This document shows, piece after piece, positions 54,900 through 64,000 of a stretch of DNA of 64,000 bases. The DNA is taken from positions 1 to 64,000 of the forward strand of contig NMRB01002087.1 of assembly GCA_002633025.1 (NCBI GenBank), written 5' to 3'. The first letter of the stretch is position 1; each line of letters starts with the position of its first letter. Position numbers and translations under genes: made by a program. Source of the DNA: Notospermus geniculatus. Its lineage: Eukaryota; Nemertea; Pilidiophora; Heteronemertea; Lineidae. A model generated the notes under the pieces. The model had not been told where the DNA came from. It ran no database searches and saw only the letters and a program-made list of their open reading frames with translations.

Positions 54900-55147
54900 T
54901 ACTACAGTTAAACAGACAAAAAATATAGACACAAAATATACAATACTATATATGACACAATATACACGCAATATTAATACAATCCAAATAGACAAATCTA
55001 CTGGTATGTGGAGGATATTGATCAAAACAGCCTAATAAATTTGCCAAACTAGTGTTGGTGTGAAATTGCAAAATCACTGGGTGAGAAGTCGAGTATCAAT
55101 TCCCCCACCGACACCTAGGTGTTTCTACATCTTTTATTTCCCTAGAA

Positions 55148-55192
55148 GTTTCTGCCCTAAGGCTTCATCAGGATGGTAGATCCATGATACCC
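55148..55192 (-). ncRNA. Hammerhead-ribozyme-like motif, degenerate
   Basis: On the minus strand CTGATGA (55171-55165) is followed by a small stem GCC-TTAG-GGC and then GAAA (55152-55149), the conserved core order of a hammerhead. A possible stem I (ATGG-ATCTA-CCAT) lies just before it. The base next to GAAA is unpaired and stem III is not convincing, so it may be inactive. Such motifs accompany Penelope-like and other retroelements. Confidence 0.35.
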
Positions 55193-56074
55193 ACTTAACC
55201 ATAAACGGCTGTTAATTTATTCAGCAGACAACTTTAATATTTCCGTACAGGTTACAAGGGATAGGCAAAAAAAATTAAATGTTATGTTTCTGGTGTCATG
55301 AGAAAACTGATTCTTTGATGCACTTTTGACAAAGGTTTATTATTTCAAAATATTTCTATGCCGGTATTTGAAACCTTTAAATATACAAAACTACAATTTG
55401 TCGAAAAATATCTCTATATGTACATGTCACATAGAATTGGCAGTTTTTCTACTGACCATCTTATTATACACCTACATTAATTATAAGTACAACTTACCAA
55501 AGAAAATTGTAGGAACCATGTGTTCACATGGGTGAATGTACCAGAAGAACAAACAAGTGCCAAAATTCATCAAGCATGGAGGTTACCTCCACGTTCCAAG
55601 GAAATATCACGCAAGTTTAGATGTTGGAACGGTGTTGTTCATGATGCAAAATGCAATTTTCAAGATTGATTAATGGCAGCCAAATTTGAGGTGGAATGGA
55701 GGCAAAAGTTGACGAACGTGTGTACATACACATTCATACCACTTATGTAGGCCTACATGTATTTATTTACATAAGATGTTTCGTGTTTTCTGTTTTGGCC
55801 ATTTTATACAATTGTGTCAAAGGTCTGAGCTTGGTTTATAAAAGTATACAAAGTTTCAGGTCAACCTGCTCTGTAAATGGACGACACACGACCTACCCGT
55901 ATATTATCAAAGGTGGGGGAGGGGCTGATGAAATCACAACAAAGTTTACAACCATCAATGAAATAATAAGATCCATTCAGTGCACACAAACTGTAAATGA
56001 AGGCTCCAAATCCAAAAAAATAACTACATAATACCTGTGGGAACTGGAATAGCCTGATACATTTTGGTGTAAAT
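55193..56074. other. Stretch without supportable gene
   Basis: AT-rich sequence. The plus-strand frame at 55696-56031 has no family features. GTAAAGAAAACAGCAC-type sequence begins near 56074, where the satellite starts. Confidence 0.4.
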
Positions 56075-56720
56075 TAAAGAAAACTGCACATCACGCATGC
56101 AACTGTAACCAATTATGGTAGGTTGCTCCTGCAATCACTACCAATTGGAAACAGATAAATGCATGATGTGCTAGAATTTCTACAACATCACTTTTACAAA
56201 AAGTAAAGAAAACAGCACATCACGCATGCAACTGTAACCAATTATGGCAGGTTGCTCCTGCAATCACTACCAATTGGAAACAGATAAATGCATAATGTGC
56301 TAGAATTTCTACAACATCAATTTTACAAAAAGTAAAGAAAACAGCACATCACGCATGCAACTGTAACCAATTATGGCAGGTTGCTCCTGCAATCACTACC
56401 AATTGGAAACAGATAAATGCATAATGTGCTATAATTTCTACAACATAAATTTTACAAAAAGTAAAGAAACAGCACATCACGCATGCAACTGTAACCAATT
56501 ATGGTAGGTTGCTCCTGCAATCACTACCAATTGGAAACAGATAAATGCATAATGTGCTAGAATTTCTACAACATCAATTTTACAAAAAGTAAAGAAAACA
56601 GCACATCACGCATGCAAATGTTACCAATTATGGTAGGTTGCTCCTGCAATCACTACCAATTGGAAACAGATAAATGCATGATGTGCTAGAATTTCTACAA
56701 CATCACTTTTACAAAAAGTA
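56075..56720. repeat. Five tandem copies of a 129-bp hairpin-forming unit
   Basis: GCACATCACGCATGCAA starts at 56086, 56215, 56344, 56472 and 56601 (periods 129, 129, 128 and 129). Within each unit GCACATCA-GCATGCA is mirrored by TGCAT-ATGTGC, and TAACCAATTATGGTAG by CACTACCAATTGG. Each monomer is therefore a complete palindrome like a MITE. Copies are about 97% alike by eye. Confidence 0.93.
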
Positions 56721-57298
56721 CGTCATCTTTTGGTCACAACTTCTCTAACTAACATTAAGAGAGTCCTTTGAAAGTCGTTTTCTGGAAAGCACAGCATCAA
56801 GCTTTCATCTGTCCGAGACATTCAAAGAAGACATGGGATGACTATGTGTACACTGTGGAACCGACCAATATATCTGAAAAAAGGAGAAAAGCCAGCAGAA
56901 AACAAGGAAGAGAGGGCTGATGGGGCACAACAGGCTCCATTATGATAGGGAAAAGCACAATGTCATGGTTAACTAACTCCCTTTCAATAAAATACGGTAA
57001 TAATAGGGCAAAGGGGTAACACCTCCAAACATAGCCAGTACTATAGATAAACTCAGACTGCAGATAACCCCCAACCCTCCACAAAATGTCGACCAGTAGC
57101 AATCCAGCAAACATATGTGGCTGAATGGGGGCACTGGCCTATATCGATTCGAATGAATGAAACAAAGCTAGGCCTGCTCGATAAACCGTAATAATAGGGC
57201 AAGGTAGTAAATAGGTGCTTTCAATCCAATTTTACAATACTGATATAATACAAGAAGTCGTTTTCCAGATGATAGAAATTTTCGACCCAAACGGATAC

Positions 57299-57566
57299 TC
57301 ATCCTGGTGGCATCTGATTGGTGCCGATAGGCTTTCGTTTCCCATGAATTGGCACAGTTTTCACAGGGTTTTGAGCAGTGGACACACTTGTTGGAACTGC
57401 CAAAGATTTCAGAGACCTACTGATGGTGATATCTGGATCACAGCTCTTGACAGGCACTTGCACTTTGGACACAATGTCTAACATTGTAGGGTTGTTGACA
57501 AGGAAAAGGGATCTATCTGAGTCTGGATTGAACTGCCTTGGGGCCTGGTGGCATCCGACTGGATGA
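57299..57566 (-). CDS. Possible terminal exon (low confidence)
   Basis: TTCTATCATCCAG at about 57563-57575 could be an acceptor. The following minus-strand frame encodes GCHQAPRQFNPDSDRSLFL, then NNPTMLDIVSKVQVPVKS and ITISRSLKSLAVPTSVST, ending KRKPIGTNQMPPG at a TGA (57299). The Ser/Pro/Lys-rich composition looks like the tail of a regulatory protein. I do not recognise it and cannot prove the join to upstream exons. Confidence 0.35.
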
Positions 57567-57812
57567 TAGAATGTTATGACCAGTGGGCTGCAGGTGATAT
57601 GCAACTGGCACCACTTACATTTATGGCGAGGTTGAAATCATTGTTTGCAAATGCATGTGGAACCGAAGGAAAACCAACTGTAGGACTAGAAATGTGAAAT
57701 TTGCTTGGTCATGTTGGTAGCAAATTTGATGGTCCCCACTTAGAAAATGGAAGTTCAGTGAAGAGGCCAAGGAGAGAATGTAGTTAAGTTAGAACCGTGC
57801 ACAGGACTGACT

Positions 57813-58180
57813 GACCCTTGGGTTGGGAAGGGGTTAATATCACATAGTAGGCCTATAATCCTTGGTGAATTGAGATGATATTTTATTAGACCCTCGGTTG
57901 GGAAGGGAACACATGATAGGTCAACAATCCTTGGTGAATTGAGATCGACACCTTATTTGACCCAATGGGTGGAAAGGGATTAATGTTACAGTGCCCTTGG
58001 TGAATTGACATAGATGCCTCTTCTGAGCCCCTTTATTGGGTGTGAAGTGGTTAATGACCACATGACATACATGTAGCCCTTAGGGCAGGCCTACAATGCT
58101 TGGTGAATTGATATGAGATCTTATTATACCCCTTTGCCTTGGTTGGGGAGGGGTTAACACCACATGACTGGCCGACAATC
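57813..58180. repeat. Degenerate tandem repeat, unit about 90 bp
   Basis: Four or five units share GACCC-TTGGGTTGGGAAGGGGTTAA and CTTGGTGAATTGA, with large divergence and indels. The same family is at 19575-19675. Confidence 0.75.
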
Positions 58181-58552
58181 AACCAAGGTAGCCCCACAGT
58201 TGTTCCCTCACCATACAGTAAACAAAACCCATGTGCAATCCTAAAATTAGTATCACTCTGATGTCATCAAAAATGGTGGTTCCGATGATGCATCTTATAA
58301 AGTGCTTACACACAAAGATGGCATGCCATTGGCTGATTTCAGCTTGACCTCAAAGTTCAACTTCATTATCATTTTGCAAAACTTTCAACAAAATGCTTTC
58401 AAAAGCACTGAAAAGGTAAAATTTTTGGAAATTATGATCAATGAGTCTATACAAATGGATTTTCAGTTGATCCAGCAGTTTGGCTGATTTCGTAGGAAAC
58501 TCACCTGTGGAAGAAAAAACTGGGAAGAACAAGAACCTGAGTAAAATCAATA

Positions 58553-58580
58553 TGGTCCCCACTTGTGGAGTGGGGACCAT
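58553..58580. repeat. Short hairpin
   Basis: GGTCCCCACT and AGTGGGGACC form a 10-bp stem over a 5-base loop. No T-tract follows. Confidence 0.6.
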
Positions 58581-58725
58581 AAAAACCATCAATACTAGTC
58601 ACGAAAGAATCAGCATTCAGAGAAAACAAGCCTTGATTTCACGTGGTAGTAGGCTAGCTAGAGAACTTCGCCCGATCGCTGCTCTTTCAGCACATGAGCC
58701 AGAGGTCAGCACTCTACTTGTGTCA

Positions 58726-58917
58726 TCACAAGCCTTCTCCTTTAGGGAAGCCACATTCCCATTGAAAGACCTTGAAGGTTGTGGGAGACTCATGACCTTG
58801 ACTGAGGGCACAAGTAGACCCTGATACACTAAGGCCAGAGATCTCAGCATCCCTTGTTGAAAGGATGCATTCAAAGCGGAATTCATCCTTACTGCTAGCA
58901 AGTTTCTTTACAACCAC
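58726..58917 (-). CDS. Possible exon (low confidence)
   Basis: GTTGATGGGCAG directly upstream is a candidate acceptor. The frame then reads VVKKLASSKDEFRFECILS, TRDAEISGLSVSGSTC and FKVFQWECGFPKGEGL to a stop. A second minus-strand frame (58617-58901) is longer but less protein-like. Upstream, CAGTCG|GTAAGT at 58953-58964 is a strong donor that could end a preceding exon. The phases I tried did not give a continuous join, so the gene model is open. Confidence 0.3.
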   Translation of the reverse strand: MVVKKLASSKDEFRFECILSTRDAEISGLSVSGSTCALSQGHESPTTFKVFQWECGFPKGEGL

Positions 58918-59457
58918 CTGCCCATCAACCTTATATGTATCCGATACTTACCGACTGACCTTTACGTACGAGACACGCCCATGGGAACAATTGAGACAAC
59001 GCCACAAGACAGTTTTTTCTCCGAGTCGAAGTCATCATCAGCCACATCAGTCACGTCTGCCGAAACGAAAGAATACGTTCATGTTCGTGTGCTTGCAATA
59101 TTTCAGCATAGAAAAGTGGTTGACACTGCTAATGAGCAGTAAAATAGGGGGTTACACCTACACTCATCCCCCCTAAAGGCAAGTGGGTGAAAAATGAAAG
59201 TTGTTTCTTATTTACTGATTGCTCATTGGCACTGACATTAGTCATAGTGTTCAGAACCAGACTTTGTCCAGAGGCTGATAACACAGAATTCTGAGAATTA
59301 TTGAGAGCACCATGCATGCAGGGTAGGAAAATTATAAAGACAAATAAATGTCACTGTGACTGTGTGGGTGAAATTGAAATCCTAAAAAAATAAGGGGGAG
59401 GATGCCGGATGGAGACCAAAAGCACAAACCCACAATAGTTTTCGGATGACCAATAAA

Positions 59458-60497
59458 AGGGGATGTTCTTTTTCGGAACATTTTTGCCAACTACATGTAA
59501 TTGTGCATTACCTTACAGATGGCAGATTTTCGCAAAAACTTCAAATGTTATACCTCATAATATAAACTAGATAATGGCATGTGAAAAATATGACATCAAC
59601 TGCGTTAATTAGGAAAACAAAGGAATTTGGCAAAATGTTCGAAATCAGCATGAAAACAGTAAAATCATTCCCTTACTTTGCTATACTGAGGGAGTATAGC
59701 TATTATTTGTCACTGATAAACAAATCAATATCAACATCATTGTTTGTGAGGAAATATTTGCATAAAATGTGAGATTTTCTTACTGCTTCACCCTATTTTT
59801 AAGAGGGGGTAAAGCAGAAAAGCCAAGCTAGGCCTGTCCAGATGAATGGTGTTATAAAGACTCTCGTCTTCAATAGTTATTTTGGGTTTCATGGCCACCT
59901 GACTGCTGAGTGCAGGTAAGTGACCCTATGGGCAATTTCATAAGAAACATGGGATGTTAAGGGCCCATAACAACCACAGTCTGCATAGGTAGGCCCCATG
60001 ATCAGATTTCACATTGGTTGAGACAGTGCCAGGCCGTTCAGCTTGTTGTTACTCAGTGCTCATGACCATGAAACCCACATAGCTATTGATGACAAGGACC
60101 TTAAGAACACCATTTATCTGCGAAGCCCCGGCTTGGCGATTCTGTTTTACCCCCACTTAAAATATGGTGAAAAAGTAAGAAAATCCCACATTTTATGCAA
60201 ATATTTCCCGACAAACAATCATTTGGAGACTGATTTGTTTATCAGTGACAAATAATATCCATACTCTCTCAGTATAGCAAAAGTTAGGAAATGATTTTAC
60301 TGTTTTCATGCTGATTTCGCACATTTGCAAAAGTTCTTTGTTTTCCTAATTAACGCAGTTGATGTCATATTTTTCACATCCCAATATCTAGTTTATATTA
60401 TAAAGTATAACATCTGACTGAAGGTTTTGTGATAATCAGTCGTCTGTAAGGTAATGAAAAATTAGTTGGGAAAAATGTTCTGAAAAAGAACAATCCC
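59458..60497. mobile_element. 1-kb inverted repeat with arms of about 370 bp
   Basis: The left arm 59458-59830 is mirrored by 60130-60497 at roughly 80-85% by eye. Shared segments include ACATCAACTGCGTTAATTAG, TTTGTCACTGATAAACAAAT and TTTGCATAAAATGTG (one strand or its complement). The 300-bp centre is unrelated. It resembles a foldback element and may sit in an intron of the minus-strand gene. Confidence 0.82.
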
Positions 60498-60529
60498 TTG
60501 TGATAAAATTGAATACAAACCATGCTTAC

Positions 60530-60832
60530 CATCAGGTGTTGAAGAGGAAGTGGGTACAGAACACTGGCAATTGTCAATGGCCTCCACTCTTGTTCGTTTA
60601 CGCACACACTTTTTGGCTGCAGGCTTACCAACATCGTCACTCTCATTAGGCTCATTAACCTCATATAAAATGGGAAAAGCGGAACATTCATTAACTGAGG
60701 TTGAAAAGAACATGGGCTTTGAACATTTCAATGAGTCACAAACCGGCATGGTTGGGTGATAAACCCTTCTTTGAATGAACACAAAGTGACTTTCAGATGA
60801 CATCAAAATATCTACACCAAGTTGTACAACTT
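60530..60832 (-). CDS. Candidate coding exon, unrecognised
   Basis: The frame ends at a strong donor, GATG|GTAAGC (cut after 60530). It reads VVQLGVDILMSSESHFVF, IQRRVYHPTMPVCDSL, KCSKPMFFSTSVNECSAF, PILYEVNEPNESDDVG and KPAAKKCVRKRTRVEAIDN before CQCSVPTSSSTPDG. The mix of acidic patch, basic cluster (KKCVRKRTR) and Ser-rich end looks like a genuine nuclear-type protein segment. The upstream start is not fixed: it could be an acceptor near 60800-60832 or a start at MSSESHF. Family unknown. Confidence 0.45.
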
Positions 60833-61579
60833 GTTTCCTTCAACATTTCTTCATGGCAATCATAATCATAATCATAATCATATTGAGCGCATCGTGGTCC
60901 TTACTCACCTTTGCGCGTTGGTATACCGTTGATATTATTGCACATGCATATTAACCTTAGTTTTAACAGAAGAATAAATCAGTGCTTAAATGGTACTTAA
61001 TGTGCGATCCCAACAATACGAATATGTAATACATACTGACTTACCTGCAGTTATGATGAGTTGTTACCAATCCTTCAGTTTTGATGACCCTCAAACCAGG
61101 TCTCTGTGTTAGGTAACTTTATAAATTCACTCGTGTAGTAGTGAATTCTAAAAATCAAGTGCTTGAGTGGTTTGGCTTGAACATGGCAAAGTGCAGAAAC
61201 TGGAACGAGGTGAAAAAGAATATGTTTTATAGCATTGTACCAACTAGGTTTAGCCATCCAATAATGCGCCCTGGGAAAGGTGTATGGAAAATTGTTGTCA
61301 TATGTTATATTAACATATGACACCAGGGTAGGATTGGGGCATCCTAATCCCAAATTGATTTGCACATAAATATCAATGAAGGAGGACACAAACAACCAAC
61401 ATGGAAATACAACTCAAATACAGTAATGGAACATGTACTCGCAGGCATACCCCCAATGAGACGAGATAATGATTTAACAGACCCGCGGGTTCGCTGGGTC
61501 ATGATAGCGTACCGCCATCTTGGTTAGTTCCTTCTGTTGGAACTTATTATGACTAAAACTAAACGTATCGCTCAGTAAG

Positions 61580-61643
61580 CTGAGATACTAGAAGTCCAGG
61601 ACATTATTTTATGTAAAATGTCTTGGAGTTCTAGTATATCAGT
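61580..61643. repeat. 64-nt imperfect hairpin
   Basis: CTGAGATACTAGAAGTCCAG with GACATT pairs with AATGTC and TTGGAGTTCTAGTATATCAG, leaving a 12-base loop and three mismatches in 26 positions. The size and mismatch pattern resemble a microRNA precursor, but a small foldback transposon is at least as likely. Confidence 0.6.
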
Positions 61644-61703
61644 CTAGGATCACACTTTACATTAGAACTTACTATTTAGCACTACATCGTGGGCTTTTAC
61701 AGT

Positions 61704-61885
61704 TCAAACAGAACCTCCATCAATAACAGTAACTTCCTGTTTGAAGCGGTCAACAGTCAGAACTGAGAATGAGTCCCATCTTTTATCCAGGTACGTTTTA
61801 ACGAATGAGCCACGTTCCATTTTTCGTATAACTTCTAGCCGACCACCATGCCCATTTACATGCCGCTTTCTGTACTGTGATTTCA
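61704..61885 (-). CDS. Candidate terminal coding exon, unrecognised
   Basis: TACTTTCAG at 61886-61894 is a strong acceptor. The exon starts with two bases of a codon (A|TG when joined to 62306-62362). It encodes KSQYRKRHVNGHGGRLEVI, RKMERGSFVKTYLDKRWD and SFSVLTVDRFKQEVTVIDG, ending with TGA at 61704. The other two frames are closed early. The composition is convincingly protein-like; no family recognised. Confidence 0.55.
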
Positions 61886-62305
61886 CTGAAAGTATAAAAG
61901 TATTCACATGTTTAGGACTAAGCAGCAATGGATTTATTGGATAGAATAATGTGGGCCTGACAGACTCCTATTGCCTGAGACAAAGTTGTTGCGTAAAGAA
62001 ATCTGAAAGCCTGAATTTTGTGTCGTTTTCCATGATAAATCAATACACATCACTGGCATTCATTGACATTGACTGAACAATACTGAAACTTTTCTACCTT
62101 TCAGAATTTTAAAGAGTAAGACATCCATGATATAAACAAAGATAGGTCAGTAGGCTGAATATCATGATTTATTTCAAACATTGACAAATTATGATCTAGG
62201 AATGGAACAGTACACATACAGTATTCTGAATGCCTATAATTATCCATGAGTGTGAAACAACTCTTGGTTGTTTTGGATTTAATTTGCCAAATGAATTGTA
62301 ATTAC

Positions 62306-62362
62306 TTTGTTTAGCTGGTAACTTTTCAGGTTGTTCAGTGTGTTCGGGCCAGTAATGAATCC
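62306..62362 (-). CDS. Candidate small internal exon (57 nt)
   Basis: It is bounded by TTATGGTTGCAG and a donor AAACAAA|GTAATT. In the frame that joins in phase to 61885, it encodes IHYWPEHTEQPEKLPAKQ. A second frame is also open, so the reading depends on the join. The preceding exon is not found. Confidence 0.45.
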
Positions 62363-62439
62363 CTGCAACCATAATTACACAATTAAGAGCAATTAGCAAC
62401 ACCTTCATGACCTTAGCTTGTTTATTTTTTTAAAAATAT

Positions 62440-62790
62440 AATTGGGATAGTTTGGCACCAGGCAGTGGAAATTACATGTATTATTCATACTTGTGTGCTT
62501 GACAGGCAAGCTTGCCACAGCCCTTACAGTTCAGCTTGGCTGTTGTAAACTTTCATTCCTGTGAATCATAATAATGAAGAAAAAAGCTTGGATTCAATTT
62601 CTGCCTGCAATATTACAAGGAGCAATTTATACATTTAGGTTGTCTGTTTTTAATATAATTGGGAAAGTTTGCATGCTTGGCAGGCAAGTTTGCCACAGCC
62701 GTGACAGCTCAGTTTGGGTGTTGTTTCACTCGTGTCTATCACAAATAATAAAATAAAGAAAAAAAAAGTTTTGAATCAATTGCTGCATTC
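62440..62790. repeat. Two diverged copies of a segment of about 185 bp
   Basis: GCTTGACAGGCAAGCTTGCC at about 62498 recurs as GCTTGGCAGGCAAGTTTGCC at 62675. Both are followed by CACAGCC-TTACAG-CAG and an A-rich run with AAGAAAAAA. It is an old tandem duplication. Confidence 0.7.
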
Positions 62791-63759
62791 TTGTACCTGC
62801 ACTCATTCTCCAGTTGAAGACAGGCAAACCAAAGATTAAAGAATCCCCGCTAGGAAGCAAAGGCATGCGAGGAAGCCATTAACAATCCTGAAGAGGAAGT
62901 GGTCAACAATCCCTCGCTGGCATGGTTGGGGCTAATAATAATAAGCGCAGGGATGGGGTTGTATTGTACCCACAGCTATATACTTCTTCAATGAAATGCT
63001 GCATACTTGTCGGAGATGCTTAAATCCATCCCTCAACTCTCCCACATCAGCAAAGCTCCTTGAGCTACACGTAGGCCTACGCTCTTTGCCACGAAACGCA
63101 AAATTATTTACAAATCACACCGCGGTAAATAACGGTGATGCAGGCCGACACACCCACCTCCCACGACACACCGAATAAAAATACCTTTCTGCACCACACC
63201 ACGATGACTTAGCCGAGGGTGTCTAAGGGGGTTATCTATAAACTAGGCCTACTTAAATTTAATTTAAACTTAAATTAGAGTTACTATTATAACTGTAGTG
63301 CAATGCAAAACCGAAAGTGTATTTTTTATTTTTTTAAAAATTAAACAAGCCTGCTGGCCTGGATGGGTCACGTGGTTGTGGGGCGGATAGTGGGTTGATG
63401 AAGGTATAAGAAGTTAATATTACGGAGGAGCGGGGAGGGGGGAGCTCTTAACAAATGGATACAAGAGCTCAATCCATACGTTACATAAGTTCCTCATACA
63501 CCATGCCATAACCACATTGATCTGCCGCTTATTGCACAAACACTCCACTCAACAGCCTCATAATTCCAAGATGACCCAGATTCATGATACCAGTAGGCTA
63601 ACAGTAACACGTGTCGGATCCACCCGGAGGGTGGATGGTGGATCCTCGTGGCTGTTGACTGCCTTTACGGTAGCAAGTCAAAACGTCCCAATGTCAGAAC
63701 GTCCCGCCAACTCCATTCAAAACGTCCCGTTTTATAAATTTGGAAGTTGAGGGTTAGAA
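62791..63759. promoter_or_regulatory. Probable upstream region of the plus-strand gene; otherwise unassigned
   Basis: AACGTCCC occurs three times in 63678-63730 just before the start codon, and TTTTATAAATTTGG (63730-63743) is an AT-rich TATA-like word 17 bp before the ATG, too close to be a normal TATA box. On the minus strand, a candidate short start exon (MDLSISDK, ATG at 63029) is followed by GTATGC. The region could be a divergent promoter; this is inference. Confidence 0.35.
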
Positions 63760-63817
63760 ATGTCTGGATGGCGAGTTCTTGATATCGGAAAGACAAATCA
63801 AATCACTGGTGTCAAAG
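63760..63817 (+). CDS. First coding exon of a gene running off the right edge
   Basis: GAAATGT at 63757-63763 gives a start codon with G/A at the important upstream positions. The frame MSGWRVLDIGKTNQITGVK is open to a strong donor AAAG|GTAAGG (cut after 63817), leaving one base (phase 1). No upstream in-frame ATG precedes it closely. Nineteen residues are too few to name a family. No second exon is recognised before 64000. The start/donor combination makes it one of the more credible host exons here. Confidence 0.6.
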
Positions 63818-64000
63818 GTAAGGTGATTTTTTTTCAACATTTAGGCCCACTTCATGTTGAGTTTAGGCTCTAGGGCCTATCGGTCTGCCTAGGCCTACAT
63901 GTATGTTGATGTAGAATGTATGGGCCTAATGTTAGCCCACCCACTTGAGAGAAATTGCTGATGATTAGTACAGTATTGGCCTAGGCCTATTTATTTACCT

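Noticed and set aside
62996-63178. Plus-strand 60-codon ORF, and a minus-strand start exon reading MDLSISDK
   Set aside because: The plus ORF has no support. The minus exon has only a weak donor (GTATGC), and its phase does not fit the 62306-62362 exon.

Overview
The window looks like nuclear DNA of a marine invertebrate animal, probably a deuterostome. Exons are small and bounded by GT-AG signals, and there are tRNA-headed SINEs, an L2/CR1-like LINE, Helitrons and a retroelement-type SGNH hydrolase. CpG is not depleted, and TACATGTA/AGGCCTA words are frequent. I cannot name the species. Single Ns next to poly-G runs and one 61-N gap show a draft assembly. No bacterial genes, CRISPR arrays or operons are present.

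Mobile DNA dominates. From 0 to 21 kb there are tandem duplications and many short inverted-repeat (MITE-like) elements, often nested: a decayed PIF/Harbinger transposase fragment inside its own inverted repeats (12.8-13.75 kb), a five-copy 155-bp satellite (16.4-17.2 kb), and palindromes whose arms are themselves minisatellites (10.4, 17.9 and 18.9-20.2 kb). From 21.9 to 24.9 kb on the minus strand lies the most striking gene: an intact, intronless reading frame of about 963 codons with a SANT/Myb-like C-terminus and no family I recognise. From 25.7 to 28.3 kb there are two tRNA-derived SINEs and a broken LINE reverse transcriptase.

From 32.2 to 34.3 kb on the minus strand two exons join in phase through a GT-AG intron and give the 3' end of a host gene of unknown function. 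From 33 to 53 kb come several TTAA-flanked palindromic elements (Kolobok/piggyBac-type target), a minus-strand Helitron, then three Helitrons head to tail (45.8-49.8 kb) sharing exact boundaries. These are followed by a TTAA element, a palindrome carrying TTAGGG-type repeats, and a 1.6-kb inverted minisatellite. At 53.7-54.9 kb an SGNH hydrolase frame with 282-bp tandem repeats behind it probably marks the 3' part of a Ngaro/DIRS-like or related retroelement.

The right end (57-64 kb) is the most host-like. It holds candidate minus-strand exons (60.5, 61.7 and 62.3 kb), a large inverted repeat in what may be an intron, and a convincing first coding exon of a plus-strand gene at 63,760 that runs off the window. 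Apart from these, the DNA between named features is repeat-derived or shows nothing I can assign.
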